From assembly GCA_963841855.1 (NCBI GenBank), contig CAWJEJ010000001.1:310001-374000 (forward strand): a stretch of 64,000 bases of DNA, written 5' to 3'. Source of the DNA: CAXBBB01 sp963841855 (lineage in GTDB: Bacteria > Bacteroidota > Rhodothermia > Rhodothermales > BA12). A model generated the notes under the pieces. The model saw only the letters and a list, made by a program, of their open reading frames with translations. It was not told the origin of the DNA and made no database searches. A program made the translations under genes and the position numbers. Numbering within the stretch: position 1 is the stretch's first letter; every line of letters begins with the position of its first letter. This document shows positions 1 through 9,107 of the stretch, in pieces.

Positions 1-63
1 GGTCGTTTGGTGCGCATCGCCGTCCGCTTGCCGCTGGCCACGTTCGTGTCGCTCTCGCAGTAG
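1..63 (+). CDS. possible C-terminal end of an upstream gene
   Basis: The window opens inside a frame that stays open for 20 codons and ends at a TAG (61-63). It may be the tail of a gene that starts outside the window, but the fragment is too short to recognise, and an open run of this length is unremarkable in DNA this rich in G+C. Confidence 0.2.
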   Translation, partial: GRLVRIAVRLPLATFVSLSQ

Positions 64-120
64 TATAGGTGCGATCGGCTCGCGACTCGCCGTAGTTTGG
101 CGTTTTCCCGCTCCGCACTC

Positions 121-1020
121 ATGCTCTACGCCTCCGCCGACGCGCTCGACTTCGCCCTCACCGATCTGCCCACGCGGCCCAACGAGACGCGCGTGCTCAT
201 GACGACGCCCGACCATTTCGAGATCGTCTACGTCATCAACGCGCACATGGAGGGAATGGAGGGATCGGTCGACCAGAGCAACGCGCGCGCGCAGTGGGCC
301 CTCGTCAAAGCGGCGTACGAGCGCATCGGCTTCCAGGTCGATGTGATTTCGGGTCAGCCCGGCCTGCCGGACATGACGTTTTGCGCCAACCAGACGCTTC
401 CGATCGTCGGGCGCGACGGCGAGCCGCACGTGCTGCTGAGCCAGATGGGCACGGCCGAGCGGGCGCCCGAAGTCGTGTTCTATCGCGACTGGTTCGAGGC
501 CCACGGCTACACGTCGCACGCGCTTCCGCCACTCCAGACGGGCTTCGAAGGCGCAGGCGACGCGCTCTGGCATCCCGACCGTCGGTTGCTCTGGGGCGGC
601 TGGGGCTTTCGCACGGACGCCGAGGCGTATGACGTGCTCTACGAGTTGACCGGCGTTCGCGTCTGCACGCTCGAACTGCGCGACCCCGAGTTCTACCACC
701 TCGACACGTGCCTGAGCCTGCTCGACGAGACGACAGCGCTATACGTCCCGTCGGCGTTCACTGACGAGGGGCTGGACCTGCTGCGCGCCCTGATTCCGCG
801 CCTGATCGAAGCCGACGAGCGCGAAGCGCGGACGCTGTTCGCCTGCAACGCGCACTGCCCCGACCGCCGCCACGTCCTGATCCAGACCGGTTGCACGATC
901 ACGAACGAGCGTCTGCGCCAGGCCGGATTCGAGGTCGTCGAGGTCGACACGTCGGAGTTCGTCAAGGCAGGCGGATCGGTCTTTTGCCTCAAGCAGATGC
1001 ACGGCGGATCCGACGCGTGA
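121..1020 (+). CDS. amidinotransferase / DDAH-like guanidino-modifying enzyme
   Basis: Seen: family blocks VYVINAHMEG near the start, EGAGDALW in the middle, FYHLDTCLSLL carrying a probable catalytic His, and a C-terminal GGSVFCLKQMH whose Cys is the expected nucleophile. Known: enzymes of this fold (arginine deiminase, dimethylarginine dimethylaminohydrolase, amidinotransferase) attack the guanidino carbon of arginine-like substrates through a covalent Cys intermediate in the cytoplasm. The length (299 aa) fits. The start is uncertain: a TTG at 97 would add eight residues, and an ATG at 199 would begin right at the conserved core. Its TGA shares a base with the ATG of the following glycosyltransferase, so the two are probably translated together. 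The exact substrate cannot be told from sequence alone. Confidence 0.8.
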   Translation: MLYASADALDFALTDLPTRPNETRVLMTTPDHFEIVYVINAHMEGMEGSVDQSNARAQWALVKAAYERIGFQVDVISGQPGLPDMTFCANQTLPIVGRDGEPHVLLSQMGTAERAPEVVFYRDWFEAHGYTSHALPPLQTGFEGAGDALWHPDRRLLWGGWGFRTDAEAYDVLYELTGVRVCTLELRDPEFYHLDTCLSLLDETTALYVPSAFTDEGLDLLRALIPRLIEADEREARTLFACNAHCPDRRHVLIQTGCTITNERLRQAGFEVVEVDTSEFVKAGGSVFCLKQMHGGSDA

Positions 1021-1700
1021 TGCGCTGGTCGGTCGTCATTCCCGCCCTCAACGAGGAGGCTCGCATCACGCGCGCAGTGCAGAGCGCGCAGCGAGCCGGA
1101 GCCGACGAGATCGTCGTCGTAGATGGCGGATCCACGGATGACACGGTTCGGGCGGCTCATGACGCCGGAGCGCGCGTGCTCACCTGTGGCGCTGGGCGCG
1201 CGCGGCAGATGAACCAAGGAGCCACGCACACGACCGGCGACGCCCTCCTCTTCCTCCACGCCGACACCTACCTCTGCCCGGACGCGCTCTCCGCCGCCGC
1301 CGCTGCGCTGAGTGCGGGGGCCGCGGGCGGAGCGTTTCGTCTGAGCTTCGACGAGCCCACACCCGTGCTCCGCGCCTACGCCCTGGCTACGCACGTGCCC
1401 TGGCACCGCTTGGCGTTCGGCGATCGGGCCCACTTCTGCACGCGCGCCGCCTTCGAGCAGGCTGGAGGCTTTCCCGACATCGCCACCTTCGAGGACTTGG
1501 AACTCGTCCGCCGCCTGCGCCGGATTGGGCGCTTCGCCTTCGTACCCCTCGCGGTCACGACGAGCGCGCGGCGCTTCCACCGTAACGGAACGCTGGGTCA
1601 GCAGGCCCGCAACGTCGCCTTGTGGATCCGCTACCTGTGCGGCGCCGACCCTAACCGGCTGGCAGCCTCGTACCGCTACGACGAAGAGCGCGGAGAGTAG
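1020..1700 (+). CDS. family 2 glycosyltransferase (TIGR04283-type)
   Basis: A 226-residue GT-A glycosyltransferase without membrane segments. Seen in order: VVIPALNEE at the N-terminus, the nucleotide-binding VVDGGSTDDT, the short FLHADT in place of the usual DxD motif, and FEDLELVRRLRRIG where the catalytic base is expected. The compact size and the FLHADT block match the TIGR04283 group, often found with radical-SAM or selenium-related genes; no such partner is visible here. The chosen ATG overlaps the stop of the amidinotransferase gene by one base. A longer in-frame reading upstream is only the shadow of that gene. The sugar donor and acceptor are unknown. The next gene converges on it after 87 bp. 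Confidence 0.85.
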   Translation: MRWSVVIPALNEEARITRAVQSAQRAGADEIVVVDGGSTDDTVRAAHDAGARVLTCGAGRARQMNQGATHTTGDALLFLHADTYLCPDALSAAAAALSAGAAGGAFRLSFDEPTPVLRAYALATHVPWHRLAFGDRAHFCTRAAFEQAGGFPDIATFEDLELVRRLRRIGRFAFVPLAVTTSARRFHRNGTLGQQARNVALWIRYLCGADPNRLAASYRYDEERGE

Positions 1701-1787
1701 AGCGCGCCCGCAACGCGTGCGCACGCCGGCAGCCTGCCTACCCTCGCGCCCAGGAAGAGCACAGACGCTCGCGTCCGAGAGTGGGCG

Positions 1788-4700
1788 CTACTCCCCGAAC
1801 CCGCGCCAGCTCACAGCGAGCGGCACGTCGCCGAACTCGTCGTCGGTCCAGACATGCGTCTCGGATCCCGACGCGCAGTAGTCGGCAAATCCAGCGAGCA
1901 TGGCAGCGTCTTCGAGCACTTCGCGCGTCGTGGGGACGGCGTCGAGCAGTTCGTCGGCGACGAGTACGATCAGTTTGGTGCGGGCCCGGGTTGCGGCGAC
2001 GTTGAAGCGGCGACGGCTGAACAAGAACTCGCCCTCGGCAACTGCATAGGCCGGGTCGGCGACGCCGTACGAAACGATAATGGCGTCGCGCTCTTGCCCT
2101 TGCAGCTTGTCGACCGTGTCGACCGTCGGCATGGGGCGCAGGTTGGGAGCAGACGGCGGATCGAAGCCCGACGAGACCAGGGCCGAGCGGATGGCGCTGT
2201 TTTGGGCGCGGTGAGGCGAGAGCACGCCCACGCCCTCCAACGCAAAATCGGCTGGGGAGCACGCCGACTCTCGAAACGCGAGACAACGGGACAGCACATC
2301 GACGATGCGGGCGGCGATGCGGGCTTCGAGTTCGTTGCGCGACGTGAACGCGCGCGGAGCCGCATAGCGCACGAGCACGACAGGGCGCTCAGGATCTAGC
2401 AGAGCGGTGCAGAGCGGGCAGTCGGATGTAGCCGACAGTTGGAGGCGTAGATCAGGTTGGGCGCTGTGCAGCCGCCCCTCGTAGAGCGCGTGGGATGGAT
2501 AATCGGTGATCGGCGCGTTCATCCGGAAGTTCTCTTCGAGCAAGAACAACGTCTGATCTACTCGTCCCGACGCCTGCGCCCTACTGCGAGCAAAAGCGAA
2601 GATCGACCCGAACAGCGGCCCGTACCTCGATTCCTCGTCTGGATACGTGCCCTGGATGATCGGCAGAAGCTGCAAGTCGTCGCCCGCCAGGATGATGCTC
2701 GCGTGGGGCGCCGTGGCCAGAAGCGGCATGACGGCGTGCGGCACCAGCAGTTGCGACGCTTCGTCGACGAGCAGCACGTCGAACCAGCCTGCGGGCGCTC
2801 CACCGGTCGCGTGGTGAAGCGCCCGCTCGGTCCCCCACGTCGTCGCGCCGACAATAGTGACGAGAGGTCCCAGCTCGGCCAACCTGCTCCCCATGGCCTC
2901 CTGATCCCATCGCTCGACCGATTCGGGTAAGCCTTTGTCGGCGTCGTGCCCAGACCGACTGACCACCTTGGCGACGCGCAGATGGTCGGGTCCGATGCCG
3001 TAGCGCTCGGTCAGACTCGCCGTCTTGCGCAACACGCCCGCGATCGCATGGTGCGTAAACGCCGTTACCCCGATGCGCAGCGGCCGCCCCAGATGGTGAG
3101 CCGCCCGGACGTATCCCATTAGCAGGTGGCCCAGCGTGTGCGTTTTGCCCGTCCCCGGCGGCCCCCAGACCATGCTCAGCGGCGAGCCAAACACGCCCTC
3201 GAACGCCCGCCGCTGCCCAGCGTTGAGCATCGGACGCCTCGCCCCGGAAGCGCGCGCCATCGCCTCGACCTCGCCAGCGAGCCGAACCGCCAGTTGGGGC
3301 GACACCATGGGCTTCCATCCGGGAACGTCGCCCGTTTCGAGCAGCGCGCGCACGTGCCCGGCGGCCGACGGATCGCGCCTCAGCCCGTCCAAAACGGCGA
3401 GCAGGCGCGGTGTCGTGTAGTCGGTGTGGAGCGGGTCGAGCGACAGCGCCGCGTTCAGGTCGACGGCGTCGGACAGCTTCTCCATCGTCTGGGGGCGCAG
3501 ACTCAGGCGCGGCGAATCGGCGTCGCGCTCGACAGACTCAAGCTCGACCATGCGCGCGCGCAGGTTGCCCCGGATGCCGCTTCCCGGCGGGCCGACGAGC
3601 GACGCCAGATCCTCGGACTCGTTGGTGAGCAGCAGATTGAAGTCGCCTGCGTCGAGTTTGGCGTCGCGGCACGACGCGTCGAACGTGCACCACAGCACGT
3701 CGGGATCGGGCTGAAGCGGTTCGGGACGGATGCCTCGGATGCCGACCAGCCGAACGCCGCGCTCATTGGGCGTAAGCAGGCTGGTCGCCCCGCCCTGATC
3801 GGCCTGGTGCGACGCTTCGCACGCGACGAACGTGTGGAGCGCCGTCAGCCCCGGGTCGAAGGCGTCGTCCGATTCATCCAGCCGGAACGGGACCGTGCGC
3901 AGCAGCAGGCGCTCACCCAGTTGCTGCTTGGCCGCCCGGATGACCGAGTCGATGGCCTTGAGTTTGCTCCTGACGGCCTGCTCGACGGCCAGCGCGACGG
4001 CGCCATCGGGCACGTCCTGCGTCCAGTCGTCGGGGTCGGGCTCGAACGCCGCTTCGTCCCACACGTCGTGCGCCCGCTCGAACGCGATCTGGTTGCTGCC
4101 GGGCCAGCCAAAGCCCGGCGGAAGTCGGAGCGCGTATCCGCCCGGCGTGCCGTCGGACCTGGCCGGTCGGAGCGCGCGCGACACGCTCTCCAAGTCGTAC
4201 TGGTAGGCGACCGGGAGCACGAGCAGTTCGCGGAGCACGCTCTCGACGTTGGTAACACGCGACGACGTGCTCCTACTCGGATCCGGTAGCAGATCGGGAG
4301 GGCAGAAAAATCGTTCGAGCAGCCGAGCGTCTGTTCGCTGCTGCCCGCTCCACTGGTGGCGGCACCGCGCCAGCGCATCGGCGATGATGTTCGACTCGAA
4401 CGCGTCGTACGTGTAGAAATGCACCCGCTTCTGCCTGCGCCGCAGATCTCGCTCCTCGCTCCTGACGACATCAGCCAAGTGCTTCTGGGCGACGCGGATC
4501 GCGTCCTCCAGGTTGGCGCGCTCCTCGCGCAGTTGGTCGACGTTGGCGAGCCCGCTGTGCAACCGAGGATGCGCCTCTTTGAACACCTTGAGCCTGACGA
4601 CGGCTCCGTCCAGTCGATCTTGCGCGGCATCCGACAGCGCCTCACTTGCCGAGTCTTCCGCCTCTCGGTTCACGGCATCGACCCGGCGAAGCACGTCGGC

Positions 4701-5924
4701 GAAGGCGGTAGCCAGGCGAGACAGGACGCTGCCTTCGTCCGCTTTCTCTTGGGCAACGAACGCGTGCTCCCCGACGACCGGAGCGCCACCGTCGAACCCC
4801 TCGAACGCGAGTAATCCGGCAGCGAAGCACGTTCCGGTTACCGCATCGAACTCGGCCGTGACGATTAGTCGCACGTCCTCGCGTCGCGGCATGTGAAACG
4901 TGCTCCGACCGGCGGGCCACGTGCCCCCGACCGTCAGCGCGCGCGCCGCTTGCTGAAAGCGGATGGCCCCGACCGCTAGCTCGTGGCTCAGCTTCTGCAC
5001 GCGCGCCAGGCCGAGCGCGCTCAGATCGGCGAGTTGGCCCTGCGTCGCGACTCCGGCATCGCGCAGATGGCGCTTGGCTTGCGACGGTAAGTAGGGCACG
5101 CGCGAGAGCCCTACTTCGCGCTCCGACTGCTCTCGGCACGACGGCTCGAACGCGCACGTGCTGCATGTCGTGCACAGGTGGAAGTGCGCCGCGTCGGCGC
5201 GCCGCTCCATCAGGCTGGACGCGCGGCGCCGAAGAAAGCGACGAACGACGCGCATGTAAGGCGACAGGTCGAAGACCTCGTCGCCCAGCTTGGACCAGAC
5301 GACGGCTTGCGACTCGTCCAGCACAAACGAAGAGGGCAGCGCGAACGGCAGGAGCAGCGCGTAGAATGCCACCTGAGCGAAATGCTCGTGGCGCGCCCGC
5401 TCGCTTGCCTTGATGTCCCACAGCCGCAGCCGCGTGGGCTCGCCCGGCGGCGTGGGCAGCGCCTCGATCAGGTCGGGACGGACGGCGCCGATCGACACCA
5501 GCGCCGGATCGAAGCCGATGGCACGCGCGAACGCCTGAGCAGAGTCGTCCGTCAGTTCGATCTCGGGCTGAGCCACGAATCCAGGCCCGGCCGCCAGGTG
5601 ATCGAGCGCCTGCCCCAGCGGAATCGAAGCCGGAGCGGTCCGGGCGCCCTGCCGAACGTCCGGCCCGGCGAGCAGGCGGTCTCCGATTGCGGCGCGCAGT
5701 TCTTGCAGTTTGGCCGCCTCGAACTCCTCGCCCATCTCCATTAGCTGCTTGGCTCCCGGTCGGCGCTTGCCCGTGACGTCGGTCGGGATGCCGCTGCCGA
5801 TGCCGGGCGCGCCTCTCAGCACGGGCGGTACAGCTTCCCACCGGAAGAGACGGTCGCAGTTGTGCTGGAAAAAGTGGGCGACACCCGACGCGGTCAGGCG
5901 AAAGCGGTCGAGAGGAGCAGACAT
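1788..5924 (-). CDS. TM0106-type RecB-like nuclease fused to superfamily 1 DNA/RNA helicase
   Basis: A 1378-residue protein. The N-terminal ~300 residues look like a PD-(D/E)XK nuclease: LWDIKAS (around residue 165) followed by a Gln that fits the DxK...Q pattern. NCDRLFRW near residue 23 and CTTCSTCAFEPSC (about 250-263) together supply four Cys suited to an iron-sulfur cluster, as in Dna2/AddB-like nucleases. A long middle region with coiled-coil character follows. The C-terminal third is a UPF1/Dna2-type helicase: GPPGTGKTHTLG (about 920), DEASQ (about 1053), AGDDLQLLPI, ENFRMN, KLQGQERDAI (about 1275) and NVAATRARTKL (about 1308). It probably processes DNA ends or RNA:DNA substrates. It stands alone on its strand and is divergent from the sirtuin gene. 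Start: ATG at 5922-5924. Confidence 0.85.
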   Translation of the reverse strand: MSAPLDRFRLTASGVAHFFQHNCDRLFRWEAVPPVLRGAPGIGSGIPTDVTGKRRPGAKQLMEMGEEFEAAKLQELRAAIGDRLLAGPDVRQGARTAPASIPLGQALDHLAAGPGFVAQPEIELTDDSAQAFARAIGFDPALVSIGAVRPDLIEALPTPPGEPTRLRLWDIKASERARHEHFAQVAFYALLLPFALPSSFVLDESQAVVWSKLGDEVFDLSPYMRVVRRFLRRRASSLMERRADAAHFHLCTTCSTCAFEPSCREQSEREVGLSRVPYLPSQAKRHLRDAGVATQGQLADLSALGLARVQKLSHELAVGAIRFQQAARALTVGGTWPAGRSTFHMPRREDVRLIVTAEFDAVTGTCFAAGLLAFEGFDGGAPVVGEHAFVAQEKADEGSVLSRLATAFADVLRRVDAVNREAEDSASEALSDAAQDRLDGAVVRLKVFKEAHPRLHSGLANVDQLREERANLEDAIRVAQKHLADVVRSEERDLRRRQKRVHFYTYDAFESNIIADALARCRHQWSGQQRTDARLLERFFCPPDLLPDPSRSTSSRVTNVESVLRELLVLPVAYQYDLESVSRALRPARSDGTPGGYALRLPPGFGWPGSNQIAFERAHDVWDEAAFEPDPDDWTQDVPDGAVALAVEQAVRSKLKAIDSVIRAAKQQLGERLLLRTVPFRLDESDDAFDPGLTALHTFVACEASHQADQGGATSLLTPNERGVRLVGIRGIRPEPLQPDPDVLWCTFDASCRDAKLDAGDFNLLLTNESEDLASLVGPPGSGIRGNLRARMVELESVERDADSPRLSLRPQTMEKLSDAVDLNAALSLDPLHTDYTTPRLLAVLDGLRRDPSAAGHVRALLETGDVPGWKPMVSPQLAVRLAGEVEAMARASGARRPMLNAGQRRAFEGVFGSPLSMVWGPPGTGKTHTLGHLLMGYVRAAHHLGRPLRIGVTAFTHHAIAGVLRKTASLTERYGIGPDHLRVAKVVSRSGHDADKGLPESVERWDQEAMGSRLAELGPLVTIVGATTWGTERALHHATGGAPAGWFDVLLVDEASQLLVPHAVMPLLATAPHASIILAGDDLQLLPIIQGTYPDEESRYGPLFGSIFAFARSRAQASGRVDQTLFLLEENFRMNAPITDYPSHALYEGRLHSAQPDLRLQLSATSDCPLCTALLDPERPVVLVRYAAPRAFTSRNELEARIAARIVDVLSRCLAFRESACSPADFALEGVGVLSPHRAQNSAIRSALVSSGFDPPSAPNLRPMPTVDTVDKLQGQERDAIIVSYGVADPAYAVAEGEFLFSRRRFNVAATRARTKLIVLVADELLDAVPTTREVLEDAAMLAGFADYCASGSETHVWTDDEFGDVPLAVSWRGFGE

Positions 5925-6023
5925 CGGTCGGGGTACGGATCGGCCTCAAAGGTACGGGCGCAGCGGGCACCGCGCCGCGCCGCACGCGTTGCGCCGAGCG
6001 ACTGATTTCCAACAGTTTATCCC

Positions 6024-6914
6024 ATGCTGCCTTCCGCTTTCGCTCCGGCCACTCCAGCATCGCCCGGCGAGCTCGACCGCGACGCGCGCAGTCTGGCCGA
6101 CTTTCTTATTGGGCGCTGCGTCGTCGTGCTCACGGGTGCGGGCATGAGTACCGAGAGCGGGATTCCGGACTACCGCGGTCCCGAAACGCGCAGGCGCGCA
6201 CGCAATCCGGTTCAGTACAACGCCTTCGTCGGCGACGCCCAGGCGCGCGAGCGGTACTGGATGCGCAGTACGGCAGGCTTTCCGCGCTTCGCCCAGGCTC
6301 AGCCCAACGCCGCGCACCGCGCCCTGGCTCAGCTGGAGGCGGCAGGCGTCGTGAGCGGAATTATCACCCAAAACGTCGACCGCCTGCACCAGCGAGCCGG
6401 AAGCCAGCGCGTCATCGAACTCCACGGATCGATGGCCGACGTGCGCTGCCTGGGCTGCGAGGCTCGCTACGACCGACCCGCGTTTCAGCGCACCCTCGCT
6501 CGGCGCAATCCGCACGTCGCCCTCGCCACGCCAGACCGACTCGCACCCGACGGTGACGCCGAGATCGAGCCGTCGCAGCCGTTCGTCGTTCCGCCGTGCT
6601 CGGCATGCGGCGGGATACTCAAACCCGACGTGGTGTTTTTCGGCGAGAGCGTCCCCAAGCCCAAAGTCGAAGCGGCGTGGGACCTCTACGAACGAGCCGA
6701 CGCGCTACTGGTCGCCGGATCGTCGCTGGCCGTGTATTCGGGATTTCGGTTCGTTCACCGGGCCATGCGCGAGGGCAAGCCCTACGCCATCGCAACGGCC
6801 GGCGTGACGCGCGGAGACGTGGGAGCAGCCGTCAAAGCCGAGTCGCCGCTAGGTGAACTATTACCACGCGTCGCGGACTACGTCGGTAACCAATCCGCGC
6901 CACCAGCTCGGTGA
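6024..6914 (+). CDS. Sir2-family NAD-dependent protein deacylase (sirtuin)
   Basis: Sirtuins remove acyl groups from lysine using NAD+, releasing nicotinamide and O-acyl-ADP-ribose. Seen: the NAD-binding block TGAGMSTESGIPDYRG (residues 37-52), TQNVDRLHQRAGS (about 115), the catalytic His in ELHG (about 134), zinc-binding pairs CLGC (about 143) and CSAC (about 193), and KPDVVFFGE. The pattern resembles the class II (SIRT4-like) group. 296 aa is normal length. The ATG at 6024 follows a 99-bp divergent gap shared with the helicase gene. A decayed second copy of the last ~180 bp of this gene lies at 8645-8828, with a secreted-protein gene between the two copies. Confidence 0.93.
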   Translation: MLPSAFAPATPASPGELDRDARSLADFLIGRCVVVLTGAGMSTESGIPDYRGPETRRRARNPVQYNAFVGDAQARERYWMRSTAGFPRFAQAQPNAAHRALAQLEAAGVVSGIITQNVDRLHQRAGSQRVIELHGSMADVRCLGCEARYDRPAFQRTLARRNPHVALATPDRLAPDGDAEIEPSQPFVVPPCSACGGILKPDVVFFGESVPKPKVEAAWDLYERADALLVAGSSLAVYSGFRFVHRAMREGKPYAIATAGVTRGDVGAAVKAESPLGELLPRVADYVGNQSAPPAR

Positions 6915-6971
6915 CGATTCGTAGCGTTTGAAGGCTGCCTGCGAGCCGCTTCGGCCGCGCTAGCGTCGACG

Positions 6972-8391
6972 TTAGCGCACGACGGCAAACGACGCAGTTT
7001 CGATGCGGTCGCCCTCCGTCAAACGGGTGACGTAGAATCCGGCGGGCAACTCAGCCGCGTTCAGCGTTACCCGTTGTCTACCTACCGCTCGGCCCATGAA
7101 CGGTCGCATCACTTCGCGGCCGAGCGCATCGTAGACCACCAACGCCGCCCATTCGGTCCCCGAGAGCGCGAAATGCAGCGTGGAGCTGCCCGCAACCGGA
7201 TTGGGAGAGACCGCGAGGACTTGGGACGCATTCGTGAGCAGATCCTCCCTACTGGTCAGCATGCCGAACGCGGTGAGAATGTCGGCTTCCGAATTGCAGT
7301 CGCCGTCTGCGGCATTGCCCGAGAACGTCTTGTCGCCGTCGATGACGGACGGGTCGGCTTGATCGGCGGTTAGAATGGGACCGAGACCGACGGCGCACCG
7401 GACGAGTCGGACGTTGTCGGTCACTCCGATCTCCGACACCAACCGGGTCTCGGCCGTCGTCTTGCCTGATCCGTCAGCACCCGTTAATCCCGAGAGGCCG
7501 TCGAGGTTCGTCAGCGCGGAATTGGAGCGGACACTAACGTTTCTACCAACGAACGTGAGCGCAGAGAGCCCATCGACGTTCGTCAGTAACGCGTTTCCGG
7601 AAATGATGAGATCCTCTCCGATGGAGGTGAGCCGGTCAAGTCCGTCGACGCTCGTCAGCGCGGCGTTGAGAGCAATGAAGACGCGATCGTTGACGGACTC
7701 CATACCGCCGAGTCCTTCGAGGCTGAGCAGCATCGGGTTGTTGTTGACGAAGAGGTATTCGGCGGAGGTGATTCTAGAGAGTCCGCCCAGATCCGTCAGC
7801 ACGTCGTTGTTGGAGATGGCGATGCCTCCGCCGACCGAGCCCAACGCAGCGAGCCCGCCCAGGTCCGTCAGCGCGTCGTTGTTGTCGACGAGGAGAAAGC
7901 CCCGATGGAGCCGATCCCGCCGATCCCGTCTAAGTCCACCAGCGCGTCGTTGCCGATGATTTGGAGAGTCGATCCGACAGAGCTGATCACCCCAACCCGC
8001 TCAAATCCGTCAACCCACCGTTGGCGACGATGCGCAGCGAACCACCGACGGTGAGCGCGCCGAATCCGCTGAGGTTCGTCAGCGCAGAGTTGCCGCTGAT
8101 CTCGAGGTTCAAGCTGACCGATCTCAGCGAACTGAGTCCGGATGTGCTCGTCAGTATCGTGTTGCCGACGATCTCGAGGTTTCCGGTTGTGGAGGCGAGC
8201 TCCGCCAGCCCATCGAGGTTGGCGATGTCCGAGTTGCGGTTGCCGATGATGAGGCCGAACAGGAGCTCGGTGCAGTCGAACGCATCGACTTCCGCTTGGG
8301 AAAAGAGCGTGTTGTCGCAATTGGTGCCTCGAGTCTGGGCCGAGGCGGGGATGGCGAGCGCAGCCAGAGTCAGGATAGTTAGAAATCGCAT
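6972..8391 (-). pseudogene. secreted leucine-rich repeat protein with T9SS sorting domain, split by two frameshifts
   Basis: Three consecutive reading frames together give one secreted protein. It starts at ATG 8391 with a signal peptide (MRFLTILTLAALAIPASAQ), continues with many copies of a repeat of the form LTNLDGLSxLTxVGxxLxI, and ends with a T9SS-type sorting domain (SPNPVAGSSTLHFAL... then TASFAVVR). The first frame runs into a TGA at 7987-7989. The middle frame carries VGSTLQIIGNDALVDLDGI. The last frame resumes upstream of 7844 with FLLVDNNDALTDLGGL. Both breaks are repaired by adding one G to a four-G run (opposite 7990-7993 and 7900-7903). The protein would be exported and anchored on the surface by type IX secretion. 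Whether the breaks are real or sequencing errors cannot be decided here. An ATG at 8418 would add nine residues ahead of the signal peptide. Confidence 0.75.
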
Positions 8392-8644
8392 GACTAATAA
8401 TATGAATAATGAGTGCATGCTTCAATATAGCGGGATTCAATTCAATCGTACGCACAATGTCTTACGCTGAGCACTGGGTTATCACCGACCAGATCATGTG
8501 CTGGAAACGAGCACGACTGACACGCCGCGTAGCCTCCGACCCGGCGCGAGCGGAGAAGGCCAAGGAGAAAACCATGCGTGGTTGCTCCAATCCCGCTGCG
8601 TAGAATGTGCCACGCCCGGACGTACACGTTCGAGCCAAACTTCG

Positions 8645-8828
8645 GAGTTGGACTTCGTCCACTGGGCCATGCTACCGGGCCATGGTGAGGGTTAAGCGGT
8701 ACGCCATCGCAAGGGTCGGCGTGGCTCGCGGGAATGCGAGGACATGGGGGGGAGCCGTCAAAGCCGAGTCGCCGCTGGCGCACGCGGCTCAGCGGATGGG
8801 GCCAAACCAAAACGCCCCGCTTCACTAG
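8645..8828 (+). pseudogene. decayed duplicate of the sirtuin gene 3' end
   Basis: The stretch aligns with 6735-6914, the last part of the sirtuin gene, in the same orientation. A 24-base block is identical (8753-8776 against 6827-6850), and a 13-base block around 8700-8712 is also identical. Translated fragments in shifting frames keep DFVHWAM (sirtuin RFVHRAM), YAIARVGVARG (YAIATAGVTRG), GGAVKAESPL (GAAVKAESPL) and NQNAP (NQSAP). Indels and substitutions have destroyed the frame, so it is a relic. No sirtuin sequence is recognisable upstream in 8420-8644, which otherwise shows no gene. Confidence 0.7.
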
Positions 8829-8839
8829 GAAGCGGGGCG
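8806..8839 (-). terminator. intrinsic terminator downstream of tRNA-Phe
   Basis: A perfect 11-bp GC-rich inverted repeat (8813-8823 with 8829-8839, loop ACTAG) is followed, in the direction of tRNA transcription, by TTTTGG opposite 8807-8812. It starts seven bases past the 3' end of the tRNA. Confidence 0.8.
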
Positions 8840-8846
8840 CTCGGAG

Positions 8847-8919
<73 letters not shown>

Positions 8920-9107
8920 GGGATAGCGTGGCGGACGGCCAAGATACCGCGGCGCATGGAGTCAGTCAACGGCGCGTCCCAATGCCGATGGGTTTGCGCG
9001 CAACTTCACGCAGCAGCGAGGCGAATTAGGCGTTTGAGACCTCAGAGCGGTAGAATCAAACCCTACCGACGGGCCGTAACCTGCCGCTCCTACTTTTCCC
9101 TGACCGC

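Noticed and set aside
693..1724. Long minus-strand open frame (343 codons) antisense to the amidinotransferase and glycosyltransferase genes
   Set aside because: High G+C makes stop codons rare in all frames. The frame has low-complexity Arg/Gly-rich content, no recognisable domain, and lies fully opposite two well-supported genes.
3126..4289. 387-codon plus-strand frame inside the helicase-nuclease gene
   Set aside because: It is the antisense of a gene with many clear helicase motifs, and its composition is Arg/Pro/Ala-rich without any fold signal.
9048..9068. Small inverted repeat CGGTAG/CTACCG upstream of the GAF gene
   Set aside because: A six-base stem with a nine-base loop is expected by chance; no T-tract or operator context supports a regulatory call.
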